From contig NW_024466512.1 of assembly GCF_017591425.1 (NCBI RefSeq), forward strand, positions 27,829,501-27,893,500: 64,000 nucleotides of DNA, given 5' to 3'. This document shows positions 54,801-60,584 of the stretch, piece by piece. The notes under the pieces are model-generated. The model did not search any database, had not been told where the DNA came from, and was given only the letters and a program-made list of their open reading frames with translations. This DNA is from Ochotona curzoniae (taxonomy: Eukaryota; Chordata; Mammalia; Lagomorpha; Ochotonidae). The stretch's first letter is position 1. Each line of letters starts with the position of its first letter. The translations under genes were made by a program, and so were the position numbers.

Positions 54801-57078
54801 GTGGCCAGTGACAGCCAGTGTGTTCAGCTTCGTTCTGGTAGGTAAGTGTTTCATCGGCTCACCTAACACATGACCTTCTTCCAGTCCTTGCCTGGATTCC
54901 TTCAGGGAAGGCTCTTTTCCAACTTCCAGAGCAGTCTGCCTCATGTTACTGTGATCATCACAAATCCACACAAAGGAAACCCTTCAAGATTCATGCAGCT
55001 GTGAGAATGCTTGCCAGCACCCTACCTTAGACAAGTAACTCCCTGTGCTTACTGTCGCCTGCAGTGGGATGGAGGTAGACACTGGGAATGGGTGGCATCT
55101 TACCAGCTCCACCTCATTGGAATGTTTATCACTTGGATTTTATGTAGCAAAAGAGGATAACATATCTGCCATAGAGTTTACTGTGAAGACGAAAAAGCAC
55201 CAAGTATTACACTAACAAACATAGTAAGTGCTCAATAAATGTTAGCTCCACTTTGCCAGTCCCCAGGCATGTTGCTTCATATTAGAAAGAGATTTGTTAA
55301 ACCAATTATAATTCATTAGTATAAGCTGATTATAAACCATTTGGCTAATTATATGCTCTCATTGTATTAGAATTCAGATGTGTTGGAAAGAAGTTTTAAT
55401 ATTTTTTCATTTTCCTGCGGCCATAATAATTTCTCAGCCAAATGATTTCCAAAACTGATTATAGACCAGATTTTTAAAAAATTGCTGTAAATAAACTATT
55501 ACTGTCCAATTTAAACTATTAACCAAATTCCCATTTATTAAACACTTCCCCTTGAAGAACTTTTATAGGTGAGAATAACAGTAGGTCTTCAAAGCAGCTT
55601 ACTGAGTAAATCTTATGAAAGAAGTCTTTCTTTTTTTTAATTGCATTTCATTTAATCTTATGACATTGTTTCATAGGCTCTGAGGTTCCCCCAACCCCTC
55701 CTCGTACGCGCCCCTTATGGTGGATTACTCCACCTCGTTGGAAAGAAGGCTTTCATACTACAAAATTCTCTTTGTATTCAGTTCTTTTGACATTAATCAA
55801 ATGTCATCCAAGCCCACACAGACTCAACCAATTTCATGCATGTTAAGTTCTAAATACAATTTTGCAAGTTATACTGCATTTTGCTTCCATGCTAAACAGT
55901 AGTATTTGGGGAACGTGAAATCACAGATAACTACTTAACCAGTTTTATTCTTTAAATTTTTACATGGTTGTGATAGTTTTATGTATTTAAGATTTTATTT
56001 TGTTTATTTGAAAGGCAGAGTTAGGAGTCAGGAAGAAAGAGGCGTTTTCCGTCCTGTGGTTCTCCAAATGGCTGTAGTGACTGGGGGTGGGCCAGGTTAA
56101 AGCCAAGAACTAGGTGCTTCATCCACCTGGTTGGTACAGGGGCACACACCCGTGGGCCATCTTCTGCCTCTTTCCCAGATGCATTAGCAGAGGGCAGGAT
56201 CAGAAGTAGAACAGCTGGGATTCAGCGGCTGCCTACATGGCATGTTGGTGTTGCAGGTGGTAGCTGTTAACCCAGGGCATCACAGCACCAGCCTTAGCTT
56301 CTCAAAGATTAAAAACAAATGGAGTCTGACCTAAAAGAATATTTTGTAAAGAGACTGACTGCTAAGCTGTCTACTTTTTATTATCAAACTTGATTCCCAA
56401 GATCCTAGAACAGCGTTTGTGTATAGATTTAATCCTCGGATAACTATAAGTAAGTGTGATCTTCCTTGTACAAATAAACTTAGTTCAGACAAGTAGTTTG
56501 CTCACACATCTAAATAGTGACAAGACTTCATACCAAGTAACTTGAATGCCTGTGCTATTGTACAGTTTATCACTCTGGCTCCTAGTCCTCATATTTATAT
56601 AGTACTTTATCACATACCAAAACATAATGAAAAAAAACCTGCTATCTAATTTAGTATCTCAAGTTCCACTTTTTGCTTCCGGTGTCATCTGTACCACTAC
56701 AGAGTATTTACTCCATCCTAGAAGACTTGCATTTACCCTTAAAGTTTTTTTTATTCTTATTTAAGCATACTGTAAGGGACAATGAACAGAGAAAGTACAA
56801 GTAAACCAAAAAACAGTTGAGAAGTAGTGACATCTCACAAAACATGTAATTTAAGTCAATCTGGGTACAATCATGATTATTCTAGAAACTAAAGATTACT
56901 TAATATATCATGAAATGACTGAGACACCAGCCAATATGTTGACATTTTATTTTCATTAGTTTCTTGTAATGTGTTGCCTCGTAAGTTTTGTTCTAATTAT
57001 TGATTTTAATCAAAAGCCATACCTCTTTTTAACAGGGAAGAAGAATTTGATGAATATTTTCAGGATTTGTTTCTGTGA
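27110..57078 (+). CDS. FRA10AC1: FRA10AC1, spliceosome-associated nuclear protein (13 coding exons joined)
   Basis: Joining the exons 27110-27186, 28708-28803, 28928-28973, 32430-32506, 33481-33564, 34015-34099, 39387-39432, 41563-41676, 43395-43437, 46428-46546, 51504-51539, 54597-54678 and 57036-57078 gives 948 bases: 315 codons plus TGA, with no internal stop and every phase matching. The protein starts MHGHGGYDSDFSDDEHCGES and ends EEEFDEYFQDLFL, which I recognise as FRA10AC1; I recall 315 residues for the human protein. The conserved core spans about residues 55-225 and includes a probable zinc site, C175-x4-C180 and C211-x2-C214. Residues 224-262 are Lys/Ser rich and likely nuclear-localising; residues 276-315 are acidic and probably disordered. 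Family knowledge: it has been found in spliceosomal C complexes, and in humans a CGG repeat in its 5' UTR underlies the fragile site FRA10A. Its molecular action is not visible in the sequence. No disabling change was found. Confidence 0.97.
27187..28707 (+). other. FRA10AC1: FRA10AC1 intron 2
   Basis: A U2-type GT-AG intron with one old CSINE (27918-28233); the rest is unique AT-rich sequence without recognisable exons. Confidence 0.85.
27918..28233 (+). repeat. Old, diverged CSINE
   Basis: A diverged head is followed by recognisable middle parts (CCATGTGGGAGACCTGCCAG), the CTCTTCCTCTCTCTC block and an AAATAAATAAATAAATG tail. It lies sense in intron 2 of FRA10AC1. Confidence 0.75.
28708..28803 (+). 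CDS. FRA10AC1: FRA10AC1 exon 3
   Basis: It encodes the end of codon 26 through residue 57 and two bases of codon 58, including TVEDDLLLKKPFQKEKHGK. Acceptor CTTAATCCACCAG, donor CAG|GTACAG. Confidence 0.95.
28928..28973 (+). CDS. FRA10AC1: FRA10AC1 exon 4
   Basis: A 46-base exon encoding REEAKNRRFHLIAMDA. Its acceptor is the usual TTTTAACAG, but its donor is GCT|GTATCCTTTT, the U12-type signal. Confidence 0.95.
29385..29676 (-). mobile_element. 5'-truncated L1-type 3' end, antisense
   Basis: It is flanked by the direct repeat CTGATGTGACTTT (29372-29384 and 29677-29689). Read on the minus strand, a 3' UTR-like segment ends in ACCCTAATCAACTA followed by a tail. The tail has become an AT-rich repeat of TTTAAATA-like units (about 29391-29516). 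It belongs to the same family as 41062-41337. Assignment to L1 is by the lagomorph-type 3' end; no ORF2 is present. Confidence 0.65.
29880..30830. other. Unclassified, relatively GC-rich intronic stretch
   Basis: It is not CSINE, MIR or the L1 3' ends seen elsewhere. It has overlapping open frames of 85-124 codons on both strands with no recognised protein, and a strong donor-like AGA|GTAAGTGAG at 30721. It could be a lineage-specific LTR or retroelement piece, or hold a cryptic exon. I cannot decide between these. Confidence 0.35.
31187..31507 (+). repeat. CSINE in FRA10AC1 intron 4
   Basis: The head GGGCCCAGTGCAGTAGCCTA, box B region and tail AATAAAAATTAAAATAAATG are all present. Imperfect flanking repeats, TTTATATTGGCAGAC before and GATTACATTGGCAGA after, mark the insertion. 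Confidence 0.9.
31615..31735 (-). repeat. MIR fragment
   Basis: It contains the degraded MIR core CCATTTTACAGGTTAGGTAAC, followed by a GGTCACGTGCTCACTTAG-like part. Confidence 0.5.
32430..32506 (+). CDS. FRA10AC1: FRA10AC1 exon 5
   Basis: It encodes residues 74-98 (YQRHTKFVNDYILYYGGKKE, then DFRRL) plus two bases of codon 99. The acceptor belongs to the U12-type intron; the donor GG|GTAAGT is U2-type. Confidence 0.96.
32507..33480 (+). other. FRA10AC1: FRA10AC1 intron 5
   Basis: GT-AG intron of unique, AT-rich sequence. No repeat family or extra exon was recognised. Confidence 0.85.
33481..33564 (+). CDS. FRA10AC1: FRA10AC1 exon 6
   Basis: It encodes ENDKTDLDVIRENHRFLWNE and EDEMDMT, ending inside the Trp127 codon. 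Acceptor TTATTTTCCAG, donor TG|GTAATT. This is part of the conserved core. Confidence 0.96.
33565..34014 (+). other. FRA10AC1: FRA10AC1 intron 6
   Basis: A short GT-AG intron of unique AT-rich sequence ending in GTGAATCTAG. Nothing else was recognised. Confidence 0.85.
34015..34099 (+). CDS. FRA10AC1: FRA10AC1 exon 7
   Basis: It encodes WEKRLAKKYYDKLFKEYCIA and DLSRYKENK (residues 127-155) and ends on a codon boundary. Donor AAG|GTATGT. Confidence 0.96.
34740..35300. other. Repeat-free stretch, candidate conserved non-coding element
   Basis: About 560 bases without any repeat family I recognise, with homeodomain-like motifs (CTAATTGTCA, CAATTACTTGTAATCA). Only an alignment can show whether it is conserved. 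Confidence 0.3.
35864..35958. repeat. AT-rich stretch with alternative hairpins
   Basis: TTTATGTAGGTA (35864-35875) is the reverse complement of TACCTACATAAA (35925-35936), while ATGTAGGTAGAGA (35867-35879) is the reverse complement of TCTCTACCTACAT (35946-35958). One arm can thus pair with either of two downstream arms, across TATATA-rich sequence. Confidence 0.8.
36051..36139 (-). mobile_element. Very short 5'-truncated L1 3' end, antisense
   Basis: Flanking repeats ACAAATGGTATTTT (36037-36050) and ACAAATGATATTTT (36140-36153) differ at one base. On the minus strand the insert reads G-rich (GGGAGGGTTGGGGGGAATCC) and ends ACATTGTA...AATTAATAAAAAAG: the end of a lagomorph-type L1 with its A tail. 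Confidence 0.75.
36480..36775 (+). repeat. Old CSINE
   Basis: A diverged copy with CCCAGTTGCTGCTCC, a CTAATGTGTACCCTGGGAG middle and a TTGGCTCCTGGCTTTGG end. First of three CSINEs in the same direction. Confidence 0.7.
36797..37112 (+). repeat. CSINE, intermediate age
   Basis: It has GCACCAGGATCCCATATAGG, CTTGGGGAGTGAATCATTGG, AGAAGATC and an AAATCTTAGAAAA end. Second of the three in this cluster. Confidence 0.88.
37115..37325 (+). repeat. Old, 3'-truncated CSINE
   Basis: It starts GTAGGCGTCGTGGTACAGGG, has a B-box-like GGTTTCAAATTCC and a degraded body, and lacks the A-rich tail. Third in the cluster. Confidence 0.65.
38340..38530 (-). repeat. MIR fragment
   Basis: It contains GAGGAAGCTGAGGTATACAA, then a degraded AACCCGTATAATCTGATTCC part, as in MIR read on its complementary strand. 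Confidence 0.5.
38763..39048 (-). repeat. Old CSINE
   Basis: It starts AAGATGTATTTATTTGAAAC, has GGTTCATTCCCCAAATGACC, and ends at the head complement GCAGCACCAAATGCTGGC. It is followed closely by a + strand copy, making a head-to-head pair. Confidence 0.8.
39064..39290 (+). repeat. CSINE with internal deletion
   Basis: The head GGGCCTGGTGCAGTAGCCTA is intact, but after GGACTGCCCAAAGCG it jumps to AATCATCAATGGAAGATC, missing roughly 90 bases. It ends AATAAAAAAAGAAA. Confidence 0.88.
39387..39432 (+). CDS. FRA10AC1: FRA10AC1 exon 8
   Basis: A 46-base exon encoding FGFRWRVEKEVISGK (residues 156-170) plus one base of codon 171. Acceptor TTCTTCTCAG, donor AAG|GTAATT. Confidence 0.95.
40085..40340 (-). 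repeat. Old CSINE
   Basis: A diverged antisense copy with GAGCTTCATCCACTGGTTCA, then AGTGGCCTGAGTCATTACTG and a degraded head. Confidence 0.6.
40508..40795 (+). repeat. Old CSINE
   Basis: It has GGGGCCAGTTTTGTGGTTAA at the head, CCAGCTCCCTGCTCAAGTGC in the middle and AATAAATAAAATTTT at the end. Confidence 0.8.
40955..41004 (-). repeat. Fifty-base insert made of a SINE head
   Basis: Direct repeats ACAGGGAATCAT (40943-40954 and 41005-41016) flank an insert containing CTGCTGTGCCACAATGCCAG, the complement of an old CSINE head. There is no tail. Confidence 0.6.
41062..41337 (-). mobile_element. 5'-truncated L1-type 3' end, antisense
   Basis: Perfect 16-base flanking repeats TTAAGTAAAGAATTCT (41046-41061 and 41338-41353). 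On the minus strand the insert ends ACCCTAATTAACTATGTAAA, then a short spacer and an A tail. Same family as 29385-29676, and much better preserved. Confidence 0.75.
41563..41676 (+). CDS. FRA10AC1: FRA10AC1 exon 9
   Basis: The longest internal region of the core: QFFCGNKYCDEKEGLKSWEV and NFGYVEHGEKKNALVKL (residues 172-208). It carries Cys175 and Cys180, the first half of the probable zinc site. Acceptor CATTTTTTGCAG, donor TTAA|GTAAGT. Confidence 0.97.
41812..42140 (-). repeat. CSINE in intron 9
   Basis: A full-length antisense copy: TTTATTGGAAAGTCAGATTT at one end, CACTAGGCTACCATGCCAGG and CCC at the head end. ATTCCTGATTCACTC holds a small local duplication. Confidence 0.9.
42875..43185 (-). 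mobile_element. Tigger/pogo-like DNA transposon fragment
   Basis: CTCAGCCCTCCGTATCTGTG and GTATCTGTTGATACGG at one end, with CAGCATCTGCAGATTTTGAT and AGGGTTCCTG at the other, match the terminal regions of old non-autonomous mammalian Tigger elements. The strand is nominal. Strongly decayed. Confidence 0.65.
43395..43437 (+). CDS. FRA10AC1: FRA10AC1 exon 10
   Basis: A 43-base exon encoding LCQECSFKLNFHH (residues 210-222) with Cys211 and Cys214, the second half of the probable zinc site. Donor CAG|GTAATA. Confidence 0.96.
43865..44060 (+). repeat. MIR fragment
   Basis: It reads TTAACCTTTCTAAGTCTCAG, TTGATTATCTGTGAAAATG and GTGCTTGCCATGCTGCCTAG, a clear match to the MIR order. Confidence 0.7.
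44560..44850 (-). repeat. Old CSINE
   Basis: An antisense copy with GAGAGATCTTCAATCCACTG, CCCATATGGGATGCTGGCAC and the head end CACAAAACAGGCTCTGG. Confidence 0.85.
45038..45320 (-). repeat. Old CSINE, left member of a head-to-head pair
   Basis: It starts AAGGATTTGTTTATTTGAAA and GGCAGATTTACAGAG, and runs into the head AGAGTCCTGGCAC just before a + strand copy. Confidence 0.8.
45336..45625 (+). repeat. CSINE, right member of a head-to-head pair
   Basis: It begins within the head (CTTGCAAGCACCAGGATCCC), has GACCCAGAAGAAGCTCCTGG, and ends AATAAAGATTCATATG. With 45038-45320 it can form a long RNA hairpin. Confidence 0.85.
45738..46155 (-). repeat. CSINE expanded by an internal microsatellite
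   Basis: The tail region AAGATTTATTTTTATTTTAA is followed by about 120 bases of TATA/CACACA repeats (45767-45889) where a normal copy has a short GAGA-rich block. Ordinary CSINE sequence then resumes at AGAGATCTTCCATCTGCTGG. Confidence 0.85.
46428..46546 (+). CDS. FRA10AC1: FRA10AC1 exon 11
   Basis: It encodes the Lys/Ser-rich tail (RKEIKTKKRKDKTKKGCHES, then SHKKSKLSSAEETSKKKAK; residues 224-262), a probable nuclear localisation region. Acceptor TAACATAAAG is weak in pyrimidines; donor AAAG|GTAAGA. Confidence 0.95.
46620..46860 (-). repeat. Old CSINE without tail
   Basis: It reads GGGCCAGGCTGAAGCCCGGA, CATCACCTGCTGCCCCTCGG and AGCCAGGACTCGAGCCCGGC in the antisense CSINE order. Confidence 0.7.
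47330..47490 (+). repeat. MIR fragment
   Basis: It contains TTTGTGAGTCTCAGTTTATT, CAAAGGTAAAGTGG and CATGGTACCCAGCTCATAAA, following the MIR consensus order. Confidence 0.7.
48252..48598 (-). repeat. CSINE in intron 11
   Basis: A full antisense copy from AAGATGTATTTATTTTTATT to GTGCTGGGTCC, with AGGTTTATTT on both sides. Near its head CATATGGGATCCCGGCACAT is followed by a second CATATGGGATTCTGGCG, a local duplication of the head. Confidence 0.88.
48606..48908 (-). repeat. Old CSINE directly following another
   Basis: It starts TTTTTTAAGATTTATTTCAC and ends CACTGCACAGTAGCTCTGGT. Same direction as the preceding copy, making a tandem pair. Confidence 0.82.
49660..49748 (+). repeat. 3' half of an old CSINE
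   Basis: It reads AAGCTCCTAGCTCCTAGCTT, TGGCCATTTAGGGAG, then stops without tail at the next copy. Confidence 0.6.
49749..49905 (+). repeat. 5' half of a CSINE (3'-truncated)
   Basis: An intact head (CTGGGCCTAGCACAGTAGCC, GGTTCTAATCCCG) runs to GGATGGCCCAAGGCC and then ends. The second half and tail are missing. Confidence 0.8.
50222..50425 (+). repeat. Old CSINE, 3'-truncated
   Basis: It has GGGGCCTGCACTGTGGCATG, GGTTCGTGTCCCAGCTGCTC, and ends near GGCTCCTTTTCCCAAAGGCC. Confidence 0.75.
50640..50850. repeat. MER5-like hAT fragment
   Basis: CTGTCATCACTTGGGAGCTG and GTAATGCAGCCTCGGAG resemble the inner part of MER5-type non-autonomous hAT elements. The edges are not clear. Confidence 0.4.
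51504..51539 (+). CDS. FRA10AC1: FRA10AC1 exon 12
   Basis: The smallest exon at 36 bases, encoding HSSSEREESVN (residues 264-274). Acceptor CTTCCTTCCCAG, donor ACA|GTAAGT. Its length is a multiple of three, so skipping it would keep the frame. Confidence 0.92.
51855..52485 (-). repeat. Probable MIR interrupted by later sequence
   Basis: CTCAATTTGTAGATGAGAAA and ATTAAGATTCAGAGG (to about 51985) match the middle of MIR. A possible continuation, AGTTAATGGCATGGCTAGGA, appears at 52430 after the inserted sequence. Confidence 0.5.
52003..52270. repeat. Chimeric CSINE: + head fused to a - body
   Basis: 52003-52085 is a plus-strand head with GCCAGGATCCCGTATGGGTG and a box B-like GGTTTGAGTCCC. From 52086 the sequence is an antisense older copy (GGTTCACTCCCCAAATGCCC onward). 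Inside it GTTGGAATTAAGGCTG occurs twice in a row. Confidence 0.8.
54597..54678 (+). CDS. FRA10AC1: FRA10AC1 exon 13
   Basis: It encodes SSDEEESASESAHLWKGPLP and ETDEKS (residues 276-301), part of the acidic C-terminal region. Acceptor TTTTTAATGAACAG, donor CCCA|GTAAGT. Confidence 0.95.
55130..55250 (+). repeat. MIR 3' part
   Basis: It ends with AGTAAGTGCTCAATAAATGT, the characteristic MIR 3' sequence, after a degraded core. Confidence 0.7.
55260..55560. other. Repeat-free AT-rich stretch with homeodomain-like motifs
   Basis: No repeat family was recognised. Motifs include CAATTATAATTCATTAG, GCTAATTATATGC, and two similar sites CTGATTATAAACC and CTGATTATAGACC. It could be a conserved non-coding element; that is an inference. 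Confidence 0.3.
55631..55740 (-). mobile_element. Short 5'-truncated L1 3' end, antisense
   Basis: Flanking repeats GAAAGAAGTCTTTC (55617-55630) and GAAAGAAGGCTTTC (55741-55754) differ at one base. On the minus strand the insert is G-rich (GGAGGGGTTGGGGGAACC), then CCTATGAAACAATGTCATAA, and ends in an A tail. Confidence 0.75.
55982..56298 (-). repeat. Old CSINE
   Basis: It begins TTTAAGATTTTATTTTGTTT and GAAAGGCAGAG, and ends at the head CATCACAGCACCAGCC. Confidence 0.82.
57036..57078 (+). CDS. FRA10AC1: FRA10AC1 last coding exon (exon 14)
   Basis: It encodes EEEFDEYFQDLFL and the TGA stop at 57076-57078. Acceptor CCTCTTTTTAACAG. The acidic, aromatic C-terminus is a recognisable signature of the family. 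Confidence 0.97.
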
Positions 57079-57205
57079 GATGGGAGAAAGAAGCCTGCCT
57101 TTCTTAATGTGGAAGGATACTTTGGAACTTCATACAAGTACAATCTACAGGTTGCAACTGGAGTGGTTTATCTTTGGAAATAAAAATACAGCTATTCTCG
57201 CCATC
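57079..57205 (+). terminator. FRA10AC1: FRA10AC1 3' UTR and polyadenylation signal
   Basis: A canonical AATAAA lies at 57179-57184, about 100 bases after the stop codon, so cleavage is expected near 57200. A very short 3' UTR; longer forms using later signals cannot be excluded. Confidence 0.75.
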
Positions 57206-57257
57206 TGAGATGCTTCAAAAGTGCATCAGTTCCATGCTTTTCTCTGTCCTTTATATG

Positions 57258-57390
57258 AAGTGACTTCAAAAAATTCATGGAAAAATGGAATTCAGGGTAA
57301 GTTTACTTTGGTGCAGACCGTTTTGAAATCCATGCATATTCTTTCAGAGTATGAGTTTCCATGAACTGTTTGAAGACTTCAGTTGCTTAT
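57258..57390 (+). mobile_element. MITE-like element, best-preserved copy
   Basis: About 130 bases with terminal inverted repeats ACTTCAAAAAATTCATGGAA and TTTCCATGAACTGTTTGAAG, and an internal TTTACTTTGGTGCAGACC / TTTTGAAATCCATGCAT. It lies just after the FRA10AC1 polyadenylation site. The structure suggests a non-autonomous DNA transposon, perhaps mariner-like; the family name is uncertain. Confidence 0.6.
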
Positions 57391-58819
57391 ACACAACTCT
57401 GTCATCTGTAATTCCTTGAGCACCTGTTAACTCCTTGATCTACTAGTTTCAGTGACATTTAAATATGAAGGTATGGGTATTAAACTGCAAAAATGAGCAC
57501 CTTTGTGTTTAATAAGATTTTCTCAGTGTCCACAGTAGTGGACAATGTCTACAGTAGCTAGTTATGACATTCGCAAGGTTCCTCTACCAGTGAGGCCTGG
57601 CGGGCATCTCTGTCAGGGGACCCCTAGGTAATGATGATGCAGCCATTGGTGGGCTTCCATTAGCAAGCAGGAAGCCGTGATAGGCTTATTAATATTTGAA
57701 ATATTTCAAGCATTATTTGAAAAGAACCTCATTTCTTGAAGAAATTGTTTATCTCATGACTTAGGGTGAATAAAAAGAAATCTTGATTTCACAGTAAAAA
57801 ATTTTGAAATTTCAGCAGCAAAATCGATGCTAGTAGAAAAATACATATAATTAACCGTTCTTGTGTAGTAGATGTCAGAAAATTCCTTTAAATTGATAAC
57901 TAGGAAGAACAAAGGCTCTTAAATAGATCCTTACAATTGGTGCTTGTTTCAAGTATGATTTGTGACATTAAGCTCATTGATAAAATTTAGATTATGTAAA
58001 AGCACAACACTTAATCCACTCATACATAATGGCAGATAATGGGGAGTCTGAGAAGGCTTTTTCATGATGATGAATTTAGAAATTGAATCTTTTACTTTTC
58101 CCAAACTTTGTTCCAGTGTAGTCAGTGAACTTCTGCAGACCACTGGCTTAGGGAAGTCGAAGTTTTGCGTTTATAGATGTGCTGTTCATGCATTTGTTTC
58201 TGTGGCAACATATCTCTACCCTCAACTCAGCCTTTGGTGACTAAAGAGGGAAACTGAGCGGGCTGTTATTTAGGAGTTTAAAATTGCTAAATAGTTTATT
58301 TTGTGGCTTCTGAAACAGTGATCCTAGAAGTGAAATTCCAGAATAATTTTCAGTGGAAGTAAGAGAGTGTGTGCGTCAGTTACCAGTGGTGGTGTCTTTG
58401 ATAAGCAGCGCTCATCTGCATGTATGCATGACTGAGTCGTTCATCACATCAGTTTTGACCATTATTCATTCCTATTATTGAGAGCCTACTTTGTGCCAGG
58501 CACTCATGTGGGGGTCAAGATAGCACTGTGAACAAAATAGAAAAAATTCCTACTGATGACCTTTATGTTGTAAGGTGACAGAACTTACTCTCTCAAATAT
58601 CTTACTTGCTGAAAAACATAGTAAATGGTGAGTTATTTTTGGTCTGCTTAAAATTGAACATTATTTTGTTTATAAGACTTTGAGATTCAGATTTTAAGTC
58701 ATTTTGTTATATACATATATTGACAAAAATATGACAAAATACATGGAATCACTATTTGTCCTATTATCAGATTTAATCCATGATTATCTGTATAATGCAC
58801 ATATGCAAAAGATTTACTT
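57391..58819. other. Intergenic, mostly unique
   Basis: AT-rich sequence between the convergent genes. One L2-like piece is seen at 58470-58580 (CTACTTTGTGCCAGGCACTC followed by GTGAACAAAATAGAAAAAAT). No exon recognised. Confidence 0.6.
58470..58580 (-). repeat. L2-like fragment
   Basis: The order GAGAGCCTACTTTGTGCCAG, GTGAACAAAATAG and ATTCCTACTGATGACC matches old L2 3' sequence read on its complement. Confidence 0.55.
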
Positions 58820-59138
58820 AGGGGCTGGAGTGTGGCATAGCAAGTTAAGCCTCTGCTTGTGGTGCAGTCATCCCATATGGGTGTTATTTTGAATCCTGGC
58901 TGCTCAACTTCTGATTCACCTCCCTTCTAATACCCTGGGAGAGCAGCACAGGATGACCTAAGTCCTTGGGCCATTGCACCCAAGAAGGAGACCCAGAAAA
59001 ATCTCCATAGACTCCTGGCTTTGGACCGGCCTACCTCTGTCCATTGCAGCCATTGAGTGGACCAGTAGCTGAAGATTTGTCTCTCCCCCACTCCCTCTCT
59101 GTAATTCTGCCTTTTAAATAAATATTCTTTAAAAAATT
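58820..59138 (+). repeat. Old CSINE, left member of a tail-to-tail pair
   Basis: It has GGGGCTGGAGTGTGGCATAG, CATCCCATATGGGTG and an AAATAAATATTCTTTAAAAA tail. Confidence 0.85.
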
Positions 59139-59149
59139 ATCCACTTGAA

Positions 59150-59412
59150 GGGTAGAACATCAGACAAAGATCTTATCCCCTTGTTCATTGCTCATATGGC
59201 TATGGCAGCTGGGGCCGGGCTGGGCCAGGCATCAGGAGCTCCGACCATGTCCCTAGCATGGGTGTAGGAGCCCAGGCTTTCGGTCCATCCTCTGCTGCTT
59301 TCCCAGGTGCACTAGCAGTCAGTGGGACAGAAGTGAGGCAGCCTGGACTTGAACCAGTGCTCTGAATCAGGACACTGTGACATCACGTGTGCAGCTTAAT
59401 CCACTAAGCCAC
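59150..59412 (-). repeat. Old CSINE, right member of a tail-to-tail pair
   Basis: An antisense copy with GGGCTGGGCCAGGCATCAGG, TCCTCTGCTGCTTTCCCAGG and the head end CCACTAAGCCACATCC. Confidence 0.8.
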
Positions 59413-59555
59413 ATCCATGATTATAGATGAGCAAAGGAAACCTGAACTTTTGATACCAGAATTACATATATATGTAGTTGAAGAAAATAATTAGCCTTCA
59501 TTTTTTTCCAACAACTTAATATTTAGAATGCCTATGCTAGTTCTAGTAATAATTT

Positions 59556-59759
59556 TTTATTTTATATTTTAAAGTATTTCATTTTGTTTTATGATGTAGT
59601 TCCAGAGGCTCTGGGGCTCTTGTCCTTCCCCAAGGTCCCGCCTTCCCCATTGACTTCCGCTCTGGTTTTACAATGGCTTCCTTCGTGAAGAGGCACAAGT
59701 CCATCCTGCTGTTACAGAAGTGTTTCCTGACACTGTAGGCATGGACATGGTCAGAGAGT
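59556..59759 (-). mobile_element. L1-type 3' end, antisense
   Basis: On the minus strand GGGGAAGGCGGGACCTTGGG is followed by CAGAGCCTCTGGAAC and ACATCATAAAACAAAATGAA, similar to the end of the 55631-55740 copy. Flanks CTAGTAATAATTTTT and CCAGTAATCATTCTT look like a worn target duplication. Confidence 0.55.
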
Positions 59760-59855
59760 CCAGTAATCATTCTTAAAAGTAATATTAACTGAAGAGTTAC
59801 CAAACCACACTTAATAGTAAAATTTTTTTTAACATGGTCAAATTGTATATTTCTT

Positions 59856-60188
59856 TTTTTTTTTAAAGACTTATTTATTTTTTATTACAAAGTCAGATAT
59901 ACAGAGAGGAGAGACAGAGGGAAAGATCCTCCGTCTGATGATTCATTCCCCAAGTGAGCGCAACAGCCGGTACTGCGCCCATCCGAAGCCGAGAACCAGG
60001 AACCTCCTCCGGGTCTCCCACGCGGGTGCAGGGTCCCAAAACTTTGGGCCGTCCTCGACTGCTTTCCCAGGCCACAGGCAGGGAGCTGGATGGGAAGTGG
60101 AGCTGCCAGAATTAGAACCGGCGCCCATATGGGATCCCGGGCGCGTTCAAGGCAAGGAAGTTAGCCGCTAGGCCACGCTGCCGGGCCC
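59856..60188 (-). repeat. Young full-length CSINE with perfect target duplication
   Basis: The 16-base repeats AAATTGTATATTTCTT (59840-59855 and 60189-60204) are identical. The body keeps CpGs at the head (CGGGCGCG, GCCGCTAGGCCACGCTGCCG), indicating a recent insertion. Confidence 0.95.
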
Positions 60189-60301
60189 AAATTGTATATT
60201 TCTTAAATGCACATTGATTAGTTGTAGGATTATCCAGGTATGTTTTATAGACCGGTAATTCTATCAATAAAAAGTATAATTCTGAATATTCAAAAAATTT
60301 C

Positions 60302-60307
60302 TTTATT
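60302..60307 (-). terminator. PDE6C: Candidate PDE6C polyadenylation signal
   Basis: The complement reads AATAAA about 850 bases beyond the PDE6C stop codon. I did not find a better one nearer, but this is a bare hexamer in AT-rich DNA. Confidence 0.3.
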
Positions 60308-60584
60308 ATATATAAGAAAGTCATTGACTTTGGAATTTGAGCAGGAGGCCATAGGATAAGGACATAGTTTATACTGTTTTTAACAATTTAAAAACAAAAC
60401 CTAATCTCTGTCATTCCATTATTAGGGGCGAGTAAGTGAAAGAAACCATTTTAGATGGACTGTATACTGTACTACTATGTATACATACATTACATGTTAC
60501 ACTGTATCTAATCCTAAATTAAGATTGTCAGCATGATATTTTTCATTTAGAAAGTAATTTGGTGATTAAAAAGTATGACTTACA

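Larger units (their letters stand above)
54679..57035 (+). other. FRA10AC1: FRA10AC1 intron 13
   Basis: The last intron. It holds a MIR 3' end, a repeat-free AT-rich stretch (55260-55560), an L1 3' end, and an old CSINE. Confidence 0.85.
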
